Source: Phytomonas francai
Taxonomy: Eukaryota > Euglenozoa > Kinetoplastea > Trypanosomatida > Trypanosomatidae
Direction of reading: 5' to 3'
Length of the DNA stretch: 64,000 nucleotides
Assembly: GCA_001766655.1 (NCBI GenBank)
Contig: MJCC01000002.1
Coordinates: 1,538,157-1,602,156, forward strand
Below the pieces are notes generated by a model. It was not told the origin of the DNA. It ran no database searches and was given only the letters and a program-made list of their open reading frames with translations. The position numbers and the translations under genes were made by a program. Of this stretch, positions 10,186-19,223 are shown piece by piece (positions within the stretch are counted from its first letter, which is position 1; each line of letters opens with the position of its first letter).

Positions 10186-11976
10186 TCAACCAGGGGACGG
10201 CGCACTACGGCACACAATCACAGCCCGAACCAAGTCCCTCACCTCACAATAATTGCAATACTCTGAGGTAACTAGTGCATTGTTTCCAAGGAGCTTGCTA
10301 TATGAATTCTCAGGGGGAGAGACAACTACTGGCGAGCTCTGTTCATTTAGTAGCGGTGCCTCTTGAAGTTTCAGTTTTTTCGGCAAGATTGGCAATGCAA
10401 TGTCATGAGTAATGGTTGAGGGTTCTCTTTGAGGCTCAATACGACTTTTGCTAGTATGGAAGCGTGTCGCTGAGGCAAGCAAGCGCCTAAAGTTTTTTCT
10501 ATCGGTTTGCGATTGCCCAAGTGTTTGCGTGTTGTTCAGCGTCATAGAGGGGATTTCCATTTCCTTAGTTGCCCGACGAGTGTACAGAGCTAGGTTAGCC
10601 ATATGGGCATCCCACAAACTCACCATATGTTCCGGATCCTCCTTGAATTGCTCTAAATCGGACGATAAGACGTTTCCAATACGGATAGAATCTGTGCTCA
10701 GGGGACGGCCTACACCGGACATCCTCTCACGCACTGCATTCATCCATGCCGATCTATCCATAAAACTCTTTTGCAACGTTAGATGATGTGTAACAAAGAC
10801 AGGCAAAAGACAAATGACATCTGTTGGTGAAACAACGACATACTCCAAGGTGGTGAGCGGCTTTACTATGCAACTATTGCCGCTCTTAAGATCACAGTCA
10901 ATAGCATTACTATCCAATGATGTGATAAAACTACTGTCTCTGCTTTCCGCCCACGGAATTCGCTGAGACATCCAGCGCGATGGGGTGCACCGCAGGAGGT
11001 CCTCCTCGCTTGGCATGAAAAGCATCGCTGCTGCCTTTAGGAGGGTTATGTACTTCGATACGCGGCGCATAATATAAGGACCTGGTCCCAACTCCATCAC
11101 CATACACCCCCGCACTACCTCCAATAAGTGACGCAAGTATCGTAAGACTGGGGCAGTAAGAGTTACCGTCTCAAGTAAAGAAGACCCCGACGGCGAAAAG
11201 ATTACCTCATTCATGTAGTACTTATTAACTATGCTCGAGTATTTTGCGCTGTTGCTTTGAAGAATCACTGTGCTGTCTTTTACCATTCCAGACAAAAAGG
11301 TGGAGAGAGCGAAGCACGCCCGGATACTCTCAGGAAGCGCTACGAGACTCATGTGATCGCAAAAGGCCACGATACGTAGCGAAGGGGTCATTTTGGTTAC
11401 TCGGTTATGGGACACACACCCAAAGGTCAGCACCACCCTGAGAACGGACAGGACGGCAGGGCTGGCAGCCATGATCCCATGCAGACACACCACAACCACC
11501 TGTCGCTGCTGGTGCCTCTCTGTTGGGCAGTGCCTTTGGACGTCCGATACAGTCCCCGACCCGGCGTTGAGACCAGGTTCGACTCCCCTAGGAGGATCCC
11601 CGTCCAAGCTTCTTGGAGAAAAATCAGGCCTTTGAAACGCTTTAGGCTTAGCTCCTTTGTGTGGGACAGAGTTTGAGGGATTACCTGCTACCCCACCCGC
11701 TGATGCCGTCTCAGCTCGCAAGAGAAAGCTGCTGATGTCCTCCGGCGTAGTGCGAGAGGTGATCCTGAAGTCTACGTACTTCGGCCCCTTAGGCATCAAT
11801 GTGACCATATCAGTACTCTCCTCCTCATGTAGCACGAGAAGATGGGTATTCGGCACGCAGCAGCATATGCACACAAGGACATATAGTTGTTGAGACTCGC
11901 AAAGAATGGGCTTACTCGTGAACGGCCATTGGTGAGTGAGTGGGTTTGGAAAGCATTGACTCAGTTCTGGATGCAT
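10186..11976 (-). CDS. Degenerate MoxR/Mg-chelatase (ChlI)-like AAA+ protein
   Basis: 596 residues from ATG 11976, the first ATG in the frame; 59 further open codons upstream lack an ATG. The middle looks like the second half of a MoxR/ChlI AAA+ module: a hydrophobic strand VVVVCLHGIM in the Walker-B position but without the DE pair, a sensor-1-like strand LRIVAFCDH, then LPESIRACFAL matching the LPEALLDRF segment. A helical lid follows (APVLRYLRHLLEVVRG, then GPGPYIMRRVSKYITLLKAAAMLF), which resembles the GASPRA...AKAxALL lid. No P-loop is found in the N-terminal region, which is short and Cys-rich (CICCCVPNTHLLVLH). The C-terminal ~200 residues are low-complexity. ATP hydrolysis is therefore unlikely. 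The assignment is by eye and the role is unknown; a wholly kinetoplastid protein is the alternative. Confidence 0.5.
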   Translation of the reverse strand: MHPELSQCFPNPLTHQWPFTSKPILCESQQLYVLVCICCCVPNTHLLVLHEEESTDMVTLMPKGPKYVDFRITSRTTPEDISSFLLRAETASAGGVAGNPSNSVPHKGAKPKAFQRPDFSPRSLDGDPPRGVEPGLNAGSGTVSDVQRHCPTERHQQRQVVVVCLHGIMAASPAVLSVLRVVLTFGCVSHNRVTKMTPSLRIVAFCDHMSLVALPESIRACFALSTFLSGMVKDSTVILQSNSAKYSSIVNKYYMNEVIFSPSGSSLLETVTLTAPVLRYLRHLLEVVRGCMVMELGPGPYIMRRVSKYITLLKAAAMLFMPSEEDLLRCTPSRWMSQRIPWAESRDSSFITSLDSNAIDCDLKSGNSCIVKPLTTLEYVVVSPTDVICLLPVFVTHHLTLQKSFMDRSAWMNAVRERMSGVGRPLSTDSIRIGNVLSSDLEQFKEDPEHMVSLWDAHMANLALYTRRATKEMEIPSMTLNNTQTLGQSQTDRKNFRRLLASATRFHTSKSRIEPQREPSTITHDIALPILPKKLKLQEAPLLNEQSSPVVVSPPENSYSKLLGNNALVTSEYCNYCEVRDLVRAVIVCRSAPSPG

Positions 11977-12675
11977 CAAGAAGTCTAAGAAAGGTATAAA
12001 AGAAAGACGCTCTTTAAAGTTATTGCCTGATATTGACTTTCTATTCTGCTTAGGAAAATGGGTGCCTGATCTTTGCCTGTGAAAAATAGGGCTAATCACG
12101 TAATACAACGTAACTCTTGTCTCCAAGAAAGGCACAGTGCATGAATGACACACTGCAGATAGATCTTTAATTCTAATGTCCCTCTACCGTTTCTCTTAAA
12201 ATTTAACTTATAAGGTAATTAATAGGACCTACACTGAAACAAAGCAAGCGGTTTAAAAAAAAAAAATGTAACACAGTAAATACAATTCGATATTTATATA
12301 AGCAACGTTACCTTAGATATTGTGAATCTAGATATCTAGCTCATTTTTTTGATTAAGAAGTAAAACATAATTGCATAGCTATTGGTGTGTGTATCGTTCT
12401 TGATTTGCCTCTCTCTTTTATGCTGTTGTTCACAACCGATCGTGTTTCGCTATTTCTATCCTTCTTTTGGGGTGGAGGAGGTTCAAATTTTCGTTAACTA
12501 GGAAGTCAAGAAGTATAAAAGAGCCTGCTTGTCAGCTCTTTTGTGATGGAACCAAATTTAACAAAACATCGTCAAAGGAATACACACACAAAAAGTAGAG
12601 ATGGTGGTACCACAAGGACTGCAAAAAAAAATTAAAGTCGAAATATGTGCTGGAATCGTAAAAAAAAAAAAATAA
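11977..12675. other. Intergenic, AT-rich
   Basis: 5' flank of the MoxR-like gene and 3' flank of the membrane protein gene. The open codons 11977-12153 lack an ATG and look like leader sequence. No other gene is seen. Confidence 0.45.
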
Positions 12676-14418
12676 TCATAAATTTTTTGTTCTACTCTTC
12701 CCACTAGGTGGATTTTCCTTAAAGAATCTATCTGAGCTGCCGGATAGTTCATCAGCAGGTATAACTTCATCCTCAACCGTTGCTTGCTTGCTTGGTTTCC
12801 TCTTCAATTGGCTCCGGCGGCCGCTTCCATCGGTGGGGTTAGGACCGGAAAAGGGTGGGTTCACACCTGGAGGTCGATTGTGCAAGACATTGTCCACATC
12901 CACGCCAGCGGTAGGGACTTTCATGTTACGATGACTCGGAATGCGCGCGTTCAGCTCGCCCCTGGGGTCCCCCTCCATCAAATCGTTGGTAACAGCATTA
13001 CGGCGGTTCTGAGAGGGAAGATTGCGTGAGTGGAAACTCTGACGACCAGAGGATGGCATTCTGGACAAATGTTCGTCCCACACATATGGCTGTGCCAACT
13101 CAGAAGGTCCACCAATACTGTCATTAATGCCGATTGATACCGCCGTTGTGTCGTAATGTCTATGCTTGTCTCCCTCGTAGAGATTCAAGTGCCCTCTATA
13201 ATTTTCAGATGGAGAAAGCGAGTCCGCGTTGTGTGCGTTCTCAAGGCGACTGTGGTTATGATCATCGTAAGCATCAAACCCTTCAGCTGGTGAACTATTA
13301 GAATGCTCAGCCTTGGCATTCTCGGGTAAGCCTTCTAAACCATGGAAATAATTGGCCTGTTCAATGTTGCTTGAGGACAATGGTGGTGACCAGTTAGGGT
13401 TTTGTCCCCATAAAAGACCAGTGTTCTCGATCTGTGACTCGTGGTCCCCGAAGTACTCCTTCAGATTCTCAAACTGTTTCTGTTTCAAGGCGTGTGTCAC
13501 CTGGTCACGCATCGCCTGCACTAACGCCTCGAAGTCACTGTCAGACATAAGCTGATAGGAGCGCACGATGCGAACCTTGAGACCTTCCCGCATCACAGTT
13601 CGGGCGTCTTTCAAGATGGCATTACGCTGTACCGTGTGCAGGCGGAGCACAGACTTTTTTGTGGTGCAAAAAGGCGTGTGCGACTCCCATGGCGCGTCCG
13701 CCTGGGAATGCAGCAAGGTGGCTTTGTCTAAAGAAGAATGAATCAGAATACAGATCGAGACAAAAGAAACTACCAATCCAAAGCAGCAAGCTGCAAGGGG
13801 CCAGAAAATCAACGTTGTCGTAATGTTGTACTCGTCGTACTCAGAAATCAAAAGCTGCGTTGGGTCTTTCCGGCGAATCTGCGCCGCACAGTAGGAGATG
13901 GCATCCCGGTAGAAGCCCCTCTCACGATCGCATAAACATACACATATAATGATCGACAGGGAGTAAGCATACGTAGTGAGTACTAAAATGTGATAAAAAG
14001 GAACGTGAACACCGAACACGCGTAAATGACGTTTGTAGAGGGAATAACTTAACGAAGAAATGATACAGTTTAAAGTCTGGAGAAGCTGTAAAAAGCAAAT
14101 AAATGACACTTCCTTCGCTATACCCAAAAGGCCCATCGTAACACCGTCCAGAGTTACCTCTGCTTCCCCAGAAGCAAATCCATTTTTAAGTTTTCCACGA
14201 TAAATGCAGCCCTCCATGACCATGGCTATGCTACTGTGAGCCTTTAGAACCGTATGACTGAAGTAGTTCGGCAGAGACCCATCAAGGCGTAAGTAGAAAT
14301 CTGTGGCAATAATGACGAGGCTAATAACGTGGAAACACGTTGTAAGTTGGTAAATGACTTTGAAGACATACTCAATTTTCCTTCTAGGGTATTCTGGTGA
14401 GGGAGATAAAAAAAACAT
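12676..14418 (-). CDS. Four-span membrane protein with long hydrophilic tail
   Basis: 580 residues from ATG 14418. Hydrophobic segments lie near residues 19-42, 103-130, 143-166 and 202-228, giving a tetraspan N-terminal half. The loop between spans 3 and 4 is polar with several Cys. From about residue 235 to the end the protein is soluble: a basic stretch with helices (KDARTVMREGLKVRIVRSYQ) followed by a Ser/Asn/Pro-rich, probably disordered tail ending in charged KRKPSKQATVEDE. I do not see the amastin signature or any channel or transporter motif. The function is unknown; the topology suggests a membrane protein with a large cytoplasmic tail. Confidence 0.75.
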   Translation of the reverse strand: MFFLSPSPEYPRRKIEYVFKVIYQLTTCFHVISLVIIATDFYLRLDGSLPNYFSHTVLKAHSSIAMVMEGCIYRGKLKNGFASGEAEVTLDGVTMGLLGIAKEVSFICFLQLLQTLNCIISSLSYSLYKRHLRVFGVHVPFYHILVLTTYAYSLSIIICVCLCDRERGFYRDAISYCAAQIRRKDPTQLLISEYDEYNITTTLIFWPLAACCFGLVVSFVSICILIHSSLDKATLLHSQADAPWESHTPFCTTKKSVLRLHTVQRNAILKDARTVMREGLKVRIVRSYQLMSDSDFEALVQAMRDQVTHALKQKQFENLKEYFGDHESQIENTGLLWGQNPNWSPPLSSSNIEQANYFHGLEGLPENAKAEHSNSSPAEGFDAYDDHNHSRLENAHNADSLSPSENYRGHLNLYEGDKHRHYDTTAVSIGINDSIGGPSELAQPYVWDEHLSRMPSSGRQSFHSRNLPSQNRRNAVTNDLMEGDPRGELNARIPSHRNMKVPTAGVDVDNVLHNRPPGVNPPFSGPNPTDGSGRRSQLKRKPSKQATVEDEVIPADELSGSSDRFFKENPPSGKSRTKNL

Positions 14419-14908
14419 CTTTCTTCAATTTCTAATTATTCTAGGCAACAATGTGTAATAGTACGCTTGTGAATTATTTTTCCTTTTCCTTTCGGGGTAA
14501 GGGGAGAGGGAAGTTGCAAACGGAGTGGCAAGTGCTCCAAAAGAAAGAGGGCTTGAGCCCTTTGAAGTTGATTCTAAAAAAAAAGGATCTAGAAGAAAAC
14601 ACACTAACGGGAATGGGGAAAAGGAAACATTAAAATAAACTTCAATCGGAATTATCTTCTAAATGTGAAGCAAACTAACCCACTTTCGCTTTTCAACTGT
14701 AATGCTGCAATAAAAATATGACTTTTACCCTGTGTCCTAGGGATTTATCCACCATTTTTTCGCATCTCGCGCTCGCGCTACGTATTTTGATGTGTTAGTT
14801 ACTCGAGAAGCATGGCCACACACGCATTCTTGCTTCTAGAGATAAAATAATGCTTTTATTACTTCCAAGTTCGTACAATACGCACTACAAAACTAAAATC
14901 GTTACCCC
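14419..14908. other. Intergenic, no gene seen
   Basis: AT-rich spacer between the PRP22-like gene and the membrane protein gene. A 60-codon plus-strand frame here is shadow-like and unsupported. Confidence 0.45.
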
Positions 14909-17900
14909 TTAGCGGCGCTGTTTCCTCTGCCTCGAAATGCGCCACGAGCTGCCTGTCTCCCATGACTTTAGCAGAGGTGTGAAGCGCTCGGCCTCCTGCT
15001 CCCGTGTAAGACGCCGACCTTTGGGTGGACAGGTATAGAAAGCTGGAGCTAACTCTACCAGCCACTTCGACTCAATAGTAAGCAACTCCTGCATGTATTC
15101 TCTATTAGTCAGTCGGAGATCATCATAGAGGACGTATTTGGGTGGGTCATCAACAAGCACCGAAGACGGGTGGATGTACACCTCACGGCGCTCCGCTAAA
15201 GTGACAAAAGATCGTGTATGAGAGTCCACTCGCTTCGCGGCGTGGAAGAAGTACCCGGCGGTAATAGCACGGCGAACCTCAGTGAGATTGTTGTCATTTG
15301 CGTGAGAAATATTAGTGTAACGGCTTGTAAGCATATCCTTCAGTTGATCGCGCGTATCACGGGCCTCAACCAACATGCGGTACTTGACAAAGTTGCGCCG
15401 GCACCACTCCTCCGACATCCCACTCTCAACCCACATGTTGTAGACCACCATGAGAGTAATTTGGTCACCTTCAGGCTGCCAAAACTGCCGCTTTGCGGCG
15501 TCTGCAGCCTCCTGCCGATCACGTGGACGGTAGAAAATGCCACGTTTCTGCGCAGCAAGCATCGACACAATTGTTAAGACTGGTTCGCTGCAGCCAAAGT
15601 CAACTGCTGTAAGCAGAGTTTTGCTCTGGAAAGGATCGACAGAAAGTTGTGCCATGCGGCCACCCAAAGGCGTTAGTGAGCCATCGTCATCCAGCGCCTC
15701 GAGGTAGCGCAGCTTTTCCAAGGCTGCCACAATCGCTTCTTGTGACGGAGGGTCCATAAGATTGACGCTGAAGAGATCGATCCCCATCGCCTTCAGCTGA
15801 AGCGTTACATGAAAGAGATTTGCACGCATAATGTCCGGGACTGTCTCTGGTGCCATGTCCTCACGGAACTGCAACTCGGTGTATATGCGAAAGCACTTTC
15901 CGGGACCGATACGCCCTGCACGACCCCTGCGCTGCTCTGCCTGCGCCTGCGAGATGGGAACCACTTTAAGCTGCTCCACCTCGCGCTTCGGGTTATAAAG
16001 ATTCTGTTTACAATATCCGCTGTCTATGACGTAGTAAAGATTATTGATCGTGATCGACGTCTCAGCAACATTAGTGGCAAGCACAACCTTGCGACAACCA
16101 GGTGGTGTGGCTTCGAAAACGCGCGACTGAACCTCCTGCGGCATCGTAGCTGTTAGAGGTAGTACTAGCATGTCAGGGATAGGAGTATCTGAGCTCTTAC
16201 GCAGAGCCTCCATCCAATGGAACAGCATCTCGCCGCCCGTCTCGATTTCTTCCTGTCCAGTAAAAAAAACCAGCACATCTCCTGGAGGCTCTTGTAAATG
16301 AATTTTCATAACCGTCTGAAGCGCAGTGCGCACATAATCAGTGGTAGGTTCAGCTATATAGTATGTGTCCACCGGAAACGTGCGCCCCTCAATGATAAAG
16401 GGTTGAACGATCCCAAAGTAGTCGCAGAATTTCTTAGTCTCCAACGTCGCTGAAGTAATCAGAACCTTGAGGTCCGTGTGTTTCTGAAGGGCATTGCGAA
16501 CAATGGCAAAGAGAAGATCGGTGTTAATGGACCTTTCATGGGCCTCATCGAGAATAATCACGCTGTAGCGCGCGAAGCTGTCATCCAGAAGTGCTTCCCG
16601 CAGCAGCATACCATCCGTCATGTATTTGATCCGCGTGAGTAACGAGGTTACGTCGCGGAAGCGCACGGTGTAGCCGACCTCCTCACCAAGGCGGCAGCCG
16701 TACTCCTCGGCGACACGCGTGGCCAACGTCTCGGCCGCCACACGCCGTGGCTGTGTGCAGCAGATGATACCCTTCTTGGCGTAGCCATGCTCCGCGAGGT
16801 ACTGCGGGATTTGCGTCGTCTTCCCACTGCCCGTCTCACCCACCAAGATGGTGACGCTGTGCGTGTCAACGTATTCGAGAATTTCAGCGCGTTTACGGTA
16901 GATAGGGAGCGAGCGGCGCTGCCGCTGCAAGTCCTGCGTGCTAGGTGGAATGCCGAAGTGCGGTTTGCTTCCGAAGCTGTGCCGCATCCACGGTGGTAAT
17001 TTTGCTGGGAGATCCCTAGCCCGGAAGCCGCCCTCCTCGGGGACTTCATCCAGCTCTGTGTGCAGAAGATCCCGTGAGGAAAAAGTGGTGACAGTTGCCT
17101 TGCCATCAGCAGCAGCAGTGATATCTTCCGTGTCGGCCCCCGCAGTCGGAGAAACTGGGTCATCAGAAGGCTGTTGTTCCTGACGACGCTTCTCCTTTCG
17201 CGCGATCATGCGGCGGTCCATCGTAATTCGCATCTGCATCTCCGCCACACGCTCCATGTCATTGAGGCGACTGGGATCGCCCTGCGTGCTCTGGGCTATG
17301 CGGTCGATGACATTCTGTCGCTGCCAGGGTGTACGGGCCTCGCGCAGCTGTTGAGAAGGTAATAATATGCGATAATTCAGCTTCCGTCTGAAAGAGGCAA
17401 GTCCGAGATTACGCAAGAAGCGTGGTTCGGACTCATTCAGCTCGACAGCGTCATCGTCATCGTCCTCAGCACGAAGATTCAAGAGGTCAGCTTCATCGGC
17501 TAAACCGCTGCGCACGTGTTGTGCCATACGAAAGAGTTCCTCTGGTGAAACCTTCATGGCTGCCTTGCGCTCCATTGGAGAGACGTCCATGGTCTCCGCG
17601 CCTTCTCTAGATTGTTGCTTCTTCTCAGCCTCCTCCGCTGCCTTTTGAGACTCTGCAGCAAGCTGCATTGCTCCAACCACTAATGCCGTCTCGACATTAG
17701 ATGGCGTCAACGTTTCGGATAGTGTCTCGTACAGTTTCCCAACTTTTTCTAAAGGGATTTCGTCTTCAATGCTTTCAGGAGCATCATCATCCACCCCATG
17801 GCCGTTAATGGCGCATGCGAGCGCGTGTACGATGGTCTCCGCTGTATCTAGAGCCTTCTCGACGGTTTGGTTGTCACTGTTGGACGAAGACAACTCGTCA

Positions 17901-18085
17901 ACTTTAGATATATACAGTTTTAGTAGGAAGTCCACATCTTCGTAAAACGCCTCCCTTTCATCTGAGTTCGTTGGCGCCCCCAGCATATGCTCCAGCTTAT
18001 TATACAATTCGTTTTTGCAGTAAATCTCCTGAAGTTTATGGAGGAAATCACGTGATTCCTGCTCCACCTTTGTAAATTCCTCCAT
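14909..18085 (-). CDS. PRP22: DEAH-box splicing helicase PRP22/DHX8
   Basis: 1058 residues from ATG 18085. An N-terminal ~370-residue region contains an acidic stretch before EPRFLRNL and a segment PPWMRHSFGSKPHFG just before RRSLPIYRKR, both of which match the DHX8 layout. The helicase core has motif I GETGSGKTT, Ia TQPRRVAA, motif II DEAH, motif III SAT, motif V TNVAETSITI and motif VI QRRGRAGRIGPGKC. Winged-helix, ratchet and OB regions follow (VYNMWVESGMSEEWC, RAITAGYFFHAA, VYIHPSSVL, LYDDLRLTNREYMQ). The C-terminus FTPLLKSWETGSSWRIS matches the DHX8-specific end and separates it from PRP2/DHX16. Known role: release of spliced mRNA from the spliceosome. In kinetoplastids it would serve mainly trans-splicing. 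Complete, with all catalytic motifs present. Confidence 0.9.
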   Translation of the reverse strand: MEEFTKVEQESRDFLHKLQEIYCKNELYNKLEHMLGAPTNSDEREAFYEDVDFLLKLYISKVDELSSSNSDNQTVEKALDTAETIVHALACAINGHGVDDDAPESIEDEIPLEKVGKLYETLSETLTPSNVETALVVGAMQLAAESQKAAEEAEKKQQSREGAETMDVSPMERKAAMKVSPEELFRMAQHVRSGLADEADLLNLRAEDDDDDAVELNESEPRFLRNLGLASFRRKLNYRILLPSQQLREARTPWQRQNVIDRIAQSTQGDPSRLNDMERVAEMQMRITMDRRMIARKEKRRQEQQPSDDPVSPTAGADTEDITAAADGKATVTTFSSRDLLHTELDEVPEEGGFRARDLPAKLPPWMRHSFGSKPHFGIPPSTQDLQRQRRSLPIYRKRAEILEYVDTHSVTILVGETGSGKTTQIPQYLAEHGYAKKGIICCTQPRRVAAETLATRVAEEYGCRLGEEVGYTVRFRDVTSLLTRIKYMTDGMLLREALLDDSFARYSVIILDEAHERSINTDLLFAIVRNALQKHTDLKVLITSATLETKKFCDYFGIVQPFIIEGRTFPVDTYYIAEPTTDYVRTALQTVMKIHLQEPPGDVLVFFTGQEEIETGGEMLFHWMEALRKSSDTPIPDMLVLPLTATMPQEVQSRVFEATPPGCRKVVLATNVAETSITINNLYYVIDSGYCKQNLYNPKREVEQLKVVPISQAQAEQRRGRAGRIGPGKCFRIYTELQFREDMAPETVPDIMRANLFHVTLQLKAMGIDLFSVNLMDPPSQEAIVAALEKLRYLEALDDDGSLTPLGGRMAQLSVDPFQSKTLLTAVDFGCSEPVLTIVSMLAAQKRGIFYRPRDRQEAADAAKRQFWQPEGDQITLMVVYNMWVESGMSEEWCRRNFVKYRMLVEARDTRDQLKDMLTSRYTNISHANDNNLTEVRRAITAGYFFHAAKRVDSHTRSFVTLAERREVYIHPSSVLVDDPPKYVLYDDLRLTNREYMQELLTIESKWLVELAPAFYTCPPKGRRLTREQEAERFTPLLKSWETGSSWRISRQRKQRR

Positions 18086-18133
18086 CGGGGAAACTATTAC
18101 CGTTGTGAGCAGTAGTATCAGTATGAGAATTCA

Positions 18134-18135
<2 letters not shown>

Positions 18136-18165
<30 letters not shown>
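18136..18165. repeat. (AT)n microsatellite
   Basis: An uninterrupted alternating AT run of about 30 bases, 50 bases upstream of the PRP22-like start codon. Confidence 0.95.
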
Positions 18166-18168
<3 letters not shown>

Positions 18169-19133
18169 CTATCACTGTGATAAGAAGTGCTTTCTATAAT
18201 CCCCTTTCCCCTTTTTTTGTTCCAATGCACTGACTAAGAATCCATAAATACAAAAAAACGAGGGGTGAAATCAATGAAAAAGAGGGAAAAGCGTGAAATT
18301 GAATTCTAATGCAAGCCCCAATCTCTCTTACCTCATTGGACTGCAGATTTAGGAAGGCCATTTGCAGTTAAAATTGTCGATGAAGTCCATTATAATTAAT
18401 CTATATGTGTGCAACGCAACCAAATATAATAAAATTCAAGACATATAATTCCACATATAAAAATACATAATTAAGTACACTTCGTGATAAAATTTCAACT
18501 AGCTTGATAACAAAATTTGTTATATATTTCATAAATACCACCATCTTTCACTCATACAAACCAGTAAACAAAGTATAGACTAATATTCTAATAGTATTTC
18601 TAAATCAATGGGAAGTAAAGGACGATAGTCTGGACACGTAAGCTCTAACATTTAACCAATTTTGTATTTGCATAATACTAATAATAGTAATAATAATAAT
18701 AATAATAACAAAGTAGTATAGTTTCGATATTATTATTCCCACGCACGCAGCTGTACATTAAAATTGCCTATGCATTACTATTTTTGTACATCTTCAAAAA
18801 TATGCTTAGTCATGAAAAAAGCTCCCTGACCTCTGCAATGGCGCTTAATAAACATCACAGATTTATAAGAGCAAATCTAAAACAAGAGTTTTTTTGAGAA
18901 AGAAAATAATACAATAAGAAATTGTGTGTATAGAGCCTCATGTCATATATGCACGCGCAAGAGAAAAGTGGGATGGAGGGGATACGTGTGAACTTAAGTT
19001 TATTTATCTTTATGGAACTCTTTCATAAACTCAAAACGGCCCATTGATTAACCCGAGAGGCAGTCACTTAAAGAGCACTATAGGTAGTATTGTCTTTGTC
19101 TCATGATTAAGAAAAAAAATATCAATTCGTTAA

Positions 19134-19153
19134 TATATATATATATATATATA
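19134..19153. repeat. (AT)n microsatellite
   Basis: An uninterrupted alternating AT run of about 20 bases in the 3' flank of the PCS-like gene. Confidence 0.9.
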
Positions 19154-19223
19154 GTTTTGAGCGGGAAAACTGATTAATATTCCCACACGCCACAGGCTAT
19201 TTGAAATGATAATTATTTACTTG

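Larger units (their letters stand above)
18086..19223. other. Intergenic, very AT-rich
   Basis: About 1.1 kb with two AT microsatellites and a TAA/AAT-type repeat near 18682-18708. No coding frame of note. It carries the 5' flank of PRP22 and the 3' UTR of the PCS-like gene. Confidence 0.5.
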
